Made by a program: the position numbers and the translations under genes. A stretch of DNA of 13,247 nucleotides from NCBI GenBank assembly GCA_002477475.1, contig DLPX01000050.1, forward strand, positions 94,896 to 108,142. The letters run 5' to 3'. Source of the stretch: Proteobacteria bacterium UBA7447. GTDB taxonomy: Bacteria; Pseudomonadota; Gammaproteobacteria; Arenicellales; UBA868. Below the pieces are notes generated by a model, which was given only the letters and a program-made list of their open reading frames with translations, did no database searches and was not told the origin of the DNA. Position 1 is the stretch's first letter. Every line of letters begins with the position of its first letter. Positions 7,996 to 13,247 of the stretch are shown here, piece after piece.

Positions 7996-8580
7996 ATGAG
8001 TTGGCTTGATGATCTGCGCAGTGTCGATTTTAACGAACCGGCGGAGTGGCCGCCTTGGTTCGTGGTGGTGGTGTCGTTGCTCGGATGTGGGGCGCTGATT
8101 TTTGGCGGCTGGCAGTTCCTGCTTCGTGACCAGCGGGTCACCCTGGATTATGAGCAGGCTTATGAAGCTGAGTTGCGACAGACTTTTAAGATCAAAAAGG
8201 GAATGGTGGTCAATTTGCCGGCCTACCAGGCTCAGATGGTTGAGATAGAGGAGATGCTGGCTGAGCTGGTTCAGCAACTGCCGGACAGCAGCGAGGTGCC
8301 CTCTCTGCTGAGAGCGATCACCGAAGCCGGCGCGCGCCGAGGACTTGAATTCGTCGTGTTTGATCCGCAGGAAGAAGAGTTAGGAGACTTCTACTCAACG
8401 CTTCCGATCCTGATGGAGGTCAGAGGCGGATATCACCAGTTGGCGAATTTCATCAGTGATCTGGCGCAGATGCCGAGGATTGTTACGGTAGGGGATTTGG
8501 AGATTACCGCCGATGAGCAAGGCACATTGACTTCGTCTCTAGTCGTCAAGACCTACAGTTACCTCTCAGGAGGCTTATAG
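7996..8580 (+). CDS. pilO: type IV pilus inner-membrane protein PilO
   Basis: PilO forms homo- and heterodimers with PilN and contacts PilP in the periplasm. The 194-residue product has a short cytoplasmic segment, one transmembrane helix (about 21-42), a periplasmic helical/coiled region (about 46-97) and a ferredoxin-like domain (about 100-190). The last has the family pattern of an LPILMEVRGGYHQLANFISDL segment (136-156). The frame is open back to an ATG at 7888, but that start overlaps pilN by 86 nt and adds 36 polar residues not seen in PilO. The ATG at 7996, 22 nt after pilN, gives the expected MSWLDDLR start. Its ribosome site (GGGA, 7982-7985) is weak. Confidence 0.93.
   Translation: MSWLDDLRSVDFNEPAEWPPWFVVVVSLLGCGALIFGGWQFLLRDQRVTLDYEQAYEAELRQTFKIKKGMVVNLPAYQAQMVEIEEMLAELVQQLPDSSEVPSLLRAITEAGARRGLEFVVFDPQEEELGDFYSTLPILMEVRGGYHQLANFISDLAQMPRIVTVGDLEITADEQGTLTSSLVVKTYSYLSGGL
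8568..8573 (+). promoter_or_regulatory. strong ribosome binding site of pilP
   Basis: A full AGGAGG lies inside the last codons of pilO, with 10 nt between it and the pilP ATG at 8584. It is the clearest Shine-Dalgarno in the pil operon, supports the chosen pilP start, and suggests pilP is translated well compared with its neighbours. Confidence 0.75.
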
Positions 8581-8583
8581 GGA

Positions 8584-9150
8584 ATGCGGACTGGGTTCAG
8601 CCAGTGGGGATTACGATCACGCCCCGTGTGCCTTGCGATCATGGTATTGATGGTAGCGGGATGTGCGGAAGAGCGCTCCCTGGATGACCTCATGAATTTC
8701 GTTGAAACCACTCATCGCGACACGGCACCCAAGGTGGAGCCGCTGCCGGAGCAGATCCCTGTGGTCTCGGTGACCTACCAGGCGGATCCGAGTCAGGATC
8801 CTTTTGCGCGGAGCAATGTCTTTGGGACGCCGGAAGCTCAGGTGATCGCCAAACCTGAGCCGGATCCCTTGGAACCCGATGCTGATCGGACACCAGAGTT
8901 TCTCGAGCAGTTTCCACTGGATGCGCTGCAGATGCTGGGCACCCTGCAACTGGAAGGGGACACCTGGGCACTCGTCAGCGCGCCTGATGGAGAAATCCAC
9001 CGTGTCATGGTGGGATCCTATCTGGGTCAGAATAACGGCAAGATTATCGCCATCGACTCATCAGAGGGCGTGCTCGAGATCGAGGAGCGCTATCGGGGGG
9101 TCTCTGGCCGATGGGAGCTTCGTCCAAGTGAAATGCGGTCCGGCAGATAA
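8584..9150 (+). CDS. pilP: type IV pilus lipoprotein PilP
   Basis: PilP is the inner-membrane lipoprotein that connects PilNO with the periplasmic domains of the PilQ secretin. The 188-residue precursor has a lipoprotein signal peptide with lipobox VAGC (24-27), so Cys27 would be lipidated. A proline- and acid-rich linker (about 50-110) contains QDPF (71-74). The compact HR/β domain begins with LDALQMLGTLQL (112-123) and ends with the VLEIEERY strand (163-170), as in other PilP proteins. The stop of pilO lies 3 nt upstream, and pilQ begins 30 nt downstream. Length is slightly above the typical 170-180 residues. Confidence 0.94.
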   Translation: MRTGFSQWGLRSRPVCLAIMVLMVAGCAEERSLDDLMNFVETTHRDTAPKVEPLPEQIPVVSVTYQADPSQDPFARSNVFGTPEAQVIAKPEPDPLEPDADRTPEFLEQFPLDALQMLGTLQLEGDTWALVSAPDGEIHRVMVGSYLGQNNGKIIAIDSSEGVLEIEERYRGVSGRWELRPSEMRSGR

Positions 9151-9180
9151 CTGCCTCTGACCTAGTGTAAATTCAGCATC

Positions 9181-11352
9181 ATGCGTTCTTTGTTCCGTCC
9201 AAATTATCTCAGGAAAAAATCGATCCTATGGGCTTTTGCCGCTTTGCTGGGCCTGATCGCGACGCCGGTTCTGGCGGACGCTGAACCAACCATCACACGG
9301 ATTGATCACACCAGCCTTTCTGGTGGACGTCTGCAGATCGATATCTACTCCTCAGCTGCGTTGCCTGCTCCTCGGGTGTTCCGCACGAGTGCTCCGGACA
9401 GGATTGTCTTGGATTTTTTTGGTGTCCGGTCGCAGCTGAAGTCCTCAATGATCGATGTGGGACGGGGAGCGATCGAGAACATCCTGATTGCCCAGGACCA
9501 GGAACGCTCGCGAATGGTGATCAATCTGATTTCGGCGGTCGGGTTCGTCTCTGAAGCTGCGGATAACCGGCTGACACTGGTGGTGGATCCGGTCATCTCG
9601 GTTTCGGGAGACGGCGCAGGCACCGGCACGGCCGGGGGTCAGATGGGGCAGACGGGCCAGGATTCCACTCGGATCGGATTGATTGATTTTCGACGTACGC
9701 CTGAAGGCGCGGGCCGCGTGATCCTGGAGTTTGACAGCGAGCAGGCGCTGGTGGATGTCCACCAGCACCTCGGAGAGATCGTTCTGGATATCTCAGGCGG
9801 TCTGCTTGACGACGCGCTTGTGCGGAGACTGGACGTCATCGATTTTGCAACACCGGTGCAGTTTATTGATGCATTTGCCACTGACAGCGGCGCGCGGGTG
9901 GTCGTGATGCCTCGGGGCGAGTTTGAGTTTGCCTCGCTCCAGTCCGGAAAGCGCTTTACCCTTGATGTCTCCCTTAAACCGGTTGCGGGGGAGGGTGATC
10001 AGGCGATCACTTATAGCGGCAAAACGATCAGTTTCGATTTTCAGAACATTCCGGTCCGTAGCGCACTGCAGCAGATTGCTAACGAGACCAGCCTCAATTT
10101 CGTGATCAGTGATTCTGTTACGGGGGATATGAGTCTGCGACTGAAGGATGTTCCCTGGGATCAGGCGCTGGACACGATCATGCAGACCAAAGGGCTGGCG
10201 CGACGTCAGCAGGGCAATGTGGTCTGGATTGCACCGGCGGAAGAGATCACCAATCAGGAGCGTCTGGTGCTCGAGGCGTCGCGTCAGGTGAGTGAACTTG
10301 AGCCATTGGTGTCCGATCTTATCCAGATCAATTACGCCAAAGCAGAAGATATTGCGAATCTGCTCAAGTCCGTTCGTGCGATTGAACCCAGCGTGCAGCA
10401 ATCCATGTTCGGCAGTGTCTCTGTGGCGGAAGTCCAAACTGAGGAAAATCGACTGTTGTCCGATCGGGGCAGTGTCACTGTAGACGAGCGGACAAATTCT
10501 CTTTTGATCCAGGATACGGCGCAGAAGATCCGCGAAATTCGTGAACTCATCAGTGAGTTGGATCGCCCTGTAAAGCAGGTGCTGATCGAAACCAGAATCG
10601 TGGAGGCAAATGAAGATTTCAGCCGCAATATTGGCGTAAAGCTGGGATTGACAGGAATCAACAGCAATACGGATCTGGGATCAATGATTGGTTCAGGATC
10701 GCTCGCCAACACAGCGACAGTGCGCAACGACGGCATCAGTTCCAGCGGGGATGGATCTTTGGGGGTGAATCTGCCGGCCCAGGGGATCGGTTCGGTGTCG
10801 CCGGCCTCATATGCCTTTACGCTGGCCAAAGCGGGTGCCGGATGGGCCTCGCTGATTGATCTCGAAATTTCTGCACTCGAGGCTGAAGGCAACGGAAAGA
10901 TCGTCGCTAATCCAAGACTGCTCACGGCCGATAAGCAGGAAGCCCATATCGAACAGGGTCAGGAGCGTATCTTTACGACCAACACCCTGGGGGAGGGAAC
11001 CGTCGTCACGAAAAAGGCGGTACTGGGACTGACGGTCACGCCACAGATCACGCCCGACGACCGGGTCATTTTGGATGTCTTTGTGACCAAGGATTCTTTC
11101 GTGTCACCGACAGAGGAAAATATCAACACCCTTCAGGTCAGGACTCAGGTGCTTCTTGATAACGGGGAAACCATCGTGCTGGGCGGCATTTACACCCAGC
11201 AGACGTCTGAGAGCGTATCGAAAGTGCCGGTGCTGGGAGACCTGCCTGTGCTTGGCCCGCTTTTCAGAACCAAGGGAATCCTAGATAATCGACGCGAACT
11301 GCTGATTTTTCTTACGCCAAGAATCATCAATCCTGTCTTGACCGCCGGCTAG
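9181..11352 (+). CDS. pilQ: type IV pilus outer-membrane secretin PilQ
   Basis: PilQ forms the multimeric outer-membrane channel through which the pilus leaves the cell and, in competent species, DNA enters. The 723-residue precursor has a Sec signal peptide (about 1-34, likely cut at VLA/DA or just after). Two AMIN peptidoglycan-binding domains follow (about 36-137 and 165-268), joined by a G/T/Q-rich linker (141-163). Next come an STN/N0 domain (about 280-352), a Secretin_N/N1 domain (about 378-460) and the C-terminal secretin domain (about 552-718). The secretin signature is present as VPVLGDLPVLGPLFR (682-696) with NRRELLIFLTPRII (703-716). All parts are intact. The 30-nt gap after pilP contains no obvious Shine-Dalgarno. 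It is the last pil gene; aroK starts 47 nt later. Confidence 0.97.
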   Translation: MRSLFRPNYLRKKSILWAFAALLGLIATPVLADAEPTITRIDHTSLSGGRLQIDIYSSAALPAPRVFRTSAPDRIVLDFFGVRSQLKSSMIDVGRGAIENILIAQDQERSRMVINLISAVGFVSEAADNRLTLVVDPVISVSGDGAGTGTAGGQMGQTGQDSTRIGLIDFRRTPEGAGRVILEFDSEQALVDVHQHLGEIVLDISGGLLDDALVRRLDVIDFATPVQFIDAFATDSGARVVVMPRGEFEFASLQSGKRFTLDVSLKPVAGEGDQAITYSGKTISFDFQNIPVRSALQQIANETSLNFVISDSVTGDMSLRLKDVPWDQALDTIMQTKGLARRQQGNVVWIAPAEEITNQERLVLEASRQVSELEPLVSDLIQINYAKAEDIANLLKSVRAIEPSVQQSMFGSVSVAEVQTEENRLLSDRGSVTVDERTNSLLIQDTAQKIREIRELISELDRPVKQVLIETRIVEANEDFSRNIGVKLGLTGINSNTDLGSMIGSGSLANTATVRNDGISSSGDGSLGVNLPAQGIGSVSPASYAFTLAKAGAGWASLIDLEISALEAEGNGKIVANPRLLTADKQEAHIEQGQERIFTTNTLGEGTVVTKKAVLGLTVTPQITPDDRVILDVFVTKDSFVSPTEENINTLQVRTQVLLDNGETIVLGGIYTQQTSESVSKVPVLGDLPVLGPLFRTKGILDNRRELLIFLTPRIINPVLTAG

Positions 11353-11399
11353 GCGAAGACGGGCAGGAAGTTCCTTTACGACGCAATCAACCTGGATCC

Positions 11400-11930
11400 A
11401 TGATCTCTGCAAGTAATATTTATCTCGTTGGTCCCATGGGAGTGGGCAAGACCACGGTCGGCCGTTCCCTGGCCAAAAGTCTCGGTATGGAGTTTGTCGA
11501 TTCCGATCAGCAGATTGAGGAGCGAACCGGCGTCAGTATCAGTACCATCTTTGATATTGAAGGTGAGGCGGGATTCCGTGAGCGCGAAGCCAAGGAGATC
11601 TTTGAACTGGTGAAGCGGACGAATATTGTCCTTGCGACCGGCGGCGGGGCGGTTACGCGGGAGGATGTTCGCAAGGCCATGCGACATAACGGGCTCGTCA
11701 TCTACCTGCACGCGACGTTGGAGATGCTGGTAGAGCGGACCCGTTCCAGCAAAAACCGTCCGCTTCTCAACACCGGTGCGGATCCACGTGAGGTGCTCGA
11801 AACGTTGATGCTGGAGCGAGATCCTCTCTATCGGGCAGAGGCAGATATCGTTTTTGAAACGGATTCCCGCTCGCCGCATGCCGTCGCGCGAGATATCTGC
11901 ACGGAGATTCGCAAACGTTGGCAACGCTGA
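11400..11930 (+). CDS. aroK: shikimate kinase I
   Basis: Shikimate kinase transfers phosphate from ATP to the 3-hydroxyl of shikimate, the fifth step of the chorismate pathway in the cytoplasm. The 176-residue product is close to the 173 of E. coli AroK. It has a Walker A loop GPMGVGKTT (11-19), the shikimate/Mg site DSD (34-36), GFR with Arg60, the glycine-rich GGG (81-83) and the lid arginine in KNRPLL (Arg120). The start at 11400 fits the family N-terminus but has no clear ribosome site: an AGGAAG at 11365-11370 is too far away and sits in a small palindrome. It overlaps aroB by 13 nt and is probably cotranscribed with pilMNOPQ. Confidence 0.96.
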   Translation: MISASNIYLVGPMGVGKTTVGRSLAKSLGMEFVDSDQQIEERTGVSISTIFDIEGEAGFREREAKEIFELVKRTNIVLATGGGAVTREDVRKAMRHNGLVIYLHATLEMLVERTRSSKNRPLLNTGADPREVLETLMLERDPLYRAEADIVFETDSRSPHAVARDICTEIRKRWQR

Positions 11931-12997
11931 ACGTTGAACTCGGCAACCGAAGCTACCCGATTATCGTCGGGAACGGTTTGCTGAGAGACGAGGCTTTACT
12001 CGCACCCTATATTTCCGGCGATGAGGTCGTTGTCCTTACTAATGAGACGATCGCTCCCCTCTACCTTGATCAGGTCACCACGTCACTGAAAGACCGCCAG
12101 CTCATCTGTCAGGTGCTTCCTGACGGGGAGCAGTTCAAAAATCTCGATACTCTACAGAGCATTTTCGATACTCTGCTGGAGAATCGCTGCAGTCGAGCCA
12201 CCACCCTGATCGCGCTCGGCGGCGGAGTGATCGGTGATGTGGTGGGATTCGCCGCGGCATGCTATCAGCGCGGGATTCCCTTCGTTCAACTGCCAACGAC
12301 ACTGCTCGCACAAGTGGATTCGTCTGTTGGTGGCAAGACAGCCGTCAATCATCCGCAAGGCAAAAACATGATAGGGGCATTTCACCAGCCTGCGTGCGTG
12401 GTTTCTGATACTGGGACGCTGCCCACTTTGGATCTTCGCCAACTGGCAGCGGGGATCGCCGAGGTCATCAAGTACGGCCTTATTCGCGATCAGAAATTCT
12501 TCAGCTGGCTTGAGGAAAATATCGAGCGTCTGCTGCGCTATGAGGATGACGCGCTGGAGTTTGTGATCCTGGAATCTTGCCGGCATAAGGCGCAGGTGGT
12601 GGCCAATGACGAAAGAGAGGCCGGTGAACGAGCGCTCCTTAACCTTGGACATACTTTTGGTCATGCGATCGAAGCCGCAACGGATTATGTTGGTTGGCTG
12701 CATGGCGAAGCAGTCGCTGTGGGAATGGTGATGGCAGCGACTATGTCTCAGAAGATGGGTTGGCTGGATGCAGCAGAGGTCGAGCGTGTTCGGGAGTTGG
12801 TAAAACGGGCAGGCCTTCCGAGTGAGCCTCCGGCCTCGATGTCGCCTGACGATTTCATGAAACACATGACTGTTGATAAGAAAGTCAGTAGTGGGCGAAT
12901 CCGTTTGGTTCTTCTGAATGAACTTGGCCAGGCATCACTGATTTCAGATTACCCTGATGAATTGCTGGCTGAGGTGCTCGACGCATTCTGCGTTTGA
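11918..12997 (+). CDS. aroB: 3-dehydroquinate synthase
   Basis: AroB converts DAHP to 3-dehydroquinate, the second step of the chorismate pathway, using NAD and a divalent metal. The 359-residue product aligns with E. coli AroB almost end to end. It shows DGEQFK (69-74), the NAD loop GGGVIGD (101-107), SSVGGKTAVNHPQGKNMIGAF (135-155), and the metal ligands Glu182 (AEVIKYG), His245 (LGHTFGHA) and His262 (LHGEAV). The only start that gives the family N-terminus (ATLNVELGNRSYPI) is a TTG at 11918. No in-frame ATG or GTG lies nearby upstream. CGGAGA (11902-11907) is a suitable ribosome site 10 nt before it. The start lies 13 nt inside aroK, so translation is probably coupled. No intrinsic terminator follows. 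Confidence 0.96.
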   Translation: MATLNVELGNRSYPIIVGNGLLRDEALLAPYISGDEVVVLTNETIAPLYLDQVTTSLKDRQLICQVLPDGEQFKNLDTLQSIFDTLLENRCSRATTLIALGGGVIGDVVGFAAACYQRGIPFVQLPTTLLAQVDSSVGGKTAVNHPQGKNMIGAFHQPACVVSDTGTLPTLDLRQLAAGIAEVIKYGLIRDQKFFSWLEENIERLLRYEDDALEFVILESCRHKAQVVANDEREAGERALLNLGHTFGHAIEAATDYVGWLHGEAVAVGMVMAATMSQKMGWLDAAEVERVRELVKRAGLPSEPPASMSPDDFMKHMTVDKKVSSGRIRLVLLNELGQASLISDYPDELLAEVLDAFCV

Positions 12998-13079
12998 AGC
13001 AGTCTTGCACAACTGCACCATTGCGGGGCAGTCTCTTGTTCCATAAGCAGAACTCGCTCCCCTCATAAAACTTTAACGT

Positions 13080-13108
13080 TTGAAGCGGTTTATCTGTGTC
13101 GGTATACT
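13080..13108 (+). promoter_or_regulatory. candidate sigma70 promoter for the downstream gene
   Basis: TTGAAG (13080-13085) and TATACT (13103-13108) are separated by 17 bp, the ideal spacing. An A/T-rich stretch lies upstream (about 13065-13077). This is the best promoter-like sequence I noticed in the window. Transcription would begin near 13115 and leave at least 130 nt of leader before the window ends. The target gene is outside; gltB is the usual gene after aroB in this cluster, an inference from gene order only. Confidence 0.6.
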
Positions 13109-13113
13109 CGATC

Positions 13114-13149
13114 GGCCGTTGCGCCCAAGTGTGATTCGGGAGCGGCGCC
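13114..13149 (+). other. 5'-terminal leader hairpin (alternative structure A)
   Basis: The predicted transcript would start at or in a long hairpin. Bases 13114-13126 pair with 13138-13149 around an 11-nt loop (13127-13137). I count 12 pairs including two G-U, with one bulged C (13116) and one G-A mismatch (13123/13141). The 3' arm GGGAGCGG is also able to pair further downstream (structure B), so the two cannot form together. Pairing was judged by eye without energy calculation. Confidence 0.5.
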
Positions 13150-13184
13150 CGCCTGTTAACGAGATCTAAGTCCGCCTCCCTTTT
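13138..13184 (+). terminator. possible attenuator hairpin (alternative structure B)
   Basis: GGGAGCGG (13138-13145) can pair with CCGCCTCCC (13172-13180): eight pairs with one bulged C (13175) and a 26-nt loop, followed at once by TTTT (13181-13184) and then a pyrimidine-only stretch. This looks like a weak intrinsic terminator placed in the leader before any gene. It uses the 3' arm of hairpin A, as in transcription attenuators. The large loop and short T run keep confidence low. Confidence 0.35.
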
Positions 13185-13202
13185 CCCCCTCTTTATCGCG
13201 CC

Positions 13203-13223
13203 TCGCGGACGAGTGTCTCGCGA
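13203..13223 (+). other. second leader hairpin C
   Basis: TCGCG (13203-13207) pairs with CGCGA (13219-13223), and GAC (13208-13210) with GTC (13215-13217). This makes an 8-bp stem with one bulged T (13218) and a GAGT tetraloop. No T run follows, so it is not a terminator. It lies downstream of the pyrimidine-rich tract, near the end of the window and probably near the start of the next gene. Confidence 0.45.
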
Positions 13224-13247
13224 CACCACATTGGCAACAGTCGGTAA

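Noticed and set aside
12999..13016. Hairpin GCAGT/ACTGC directly after aroB
   Set aside because: A five-bp stem with an 8-nt loop and no T run, so it does not qualify as a terminator.
13131..13169. 12-codon GTG-initiated frame in the leader, with three Arg and two Pro codons
   Set aside because: It overlaps the shared arm of the two hairpins and could be a leader peptide, but there is no Shine-Dalgarno and a frame this short arises easily by chance.
12885..13229. 114-residue minus-strand open frame across the aroB end and leader
   Set aside because: It overlaps conserved aroB sequence, lacks a ribosome site and shows no recognisable domain; its 5' part is antisense to the leader hairpins.

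Overview
The window looks like chromosomal core DNA of a gammaproteobacterium. The evidence is the block mrcA (divergent) – pilMNOPQ – aroK – aroB, the classical arrangement in pseudomonads and relatives, together with proteins of the gammaproteobacterial type: a TopA with three zinc ribbons and a lysine-rich tail, and an AroB very close to the enterobacterial one. I cannot name a genus. Base composition and codon use look even throughout. I see no insertion sequence, phage gene, tRNA, rRNA, CRISPR array or sign of recent transfer.

Layout. 5-1081 (+) is dprA, a DNA-transformation/RecA-loading protein, ending in a clear intrinsic terminator at 1107-1130. 1151-3898 (+) is topA. Only 15 bp separate it from the convergent mrcA (PBP1A, 3914-6241, minus strand). 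A possible terminator for mrcA lies inside the 3' end of topA. A 108-bp divergent regulatory region (6242-6349) separates mrcA from pilM. From 6350 to 12997 runs one same-strand, tightly packed gene train: pilM, pilN, pilO, pilP, pilQ, aroK, aroB, with junctions of +4, +22, +3, +30, +47 and -13 nt. The last 250 bases hold no gene. They carry a good sigma70-type promoter followed by a structured leader whose two hairpins share an arm. It probably belongs to a gene just beyond the window; gltB is the usual neighbour, but this is inferred from gene order only.

How the genes work together. PilM (cytoplasmic), PilN and PilO (inner membrane), PilP (inner-membrane lipoprotein) and PilQ (outer-membrane secretin) form the trans-envelope alignment complex of the type IVa pilus. 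mrcA makes the peptidoglycan this machine must cross. DprA protects incoming single-stranded DNA during natural transformation, for which type IV pili are the usual uptake device, so the window holds both ends of a DNA-uptake route. TopA relaxes negative supercoils. AroK and AroB are the shikimate-pathway enzymes conventionally found downstream of pilQ.

Most of the window is well-known biology. The part most worth a second look is the 3' end (13077-13247), a candidate attenuation-type leader RNA. Next is the divergent mrcA–pilM region, with an AT palindrome and a perfect GC hairpin.
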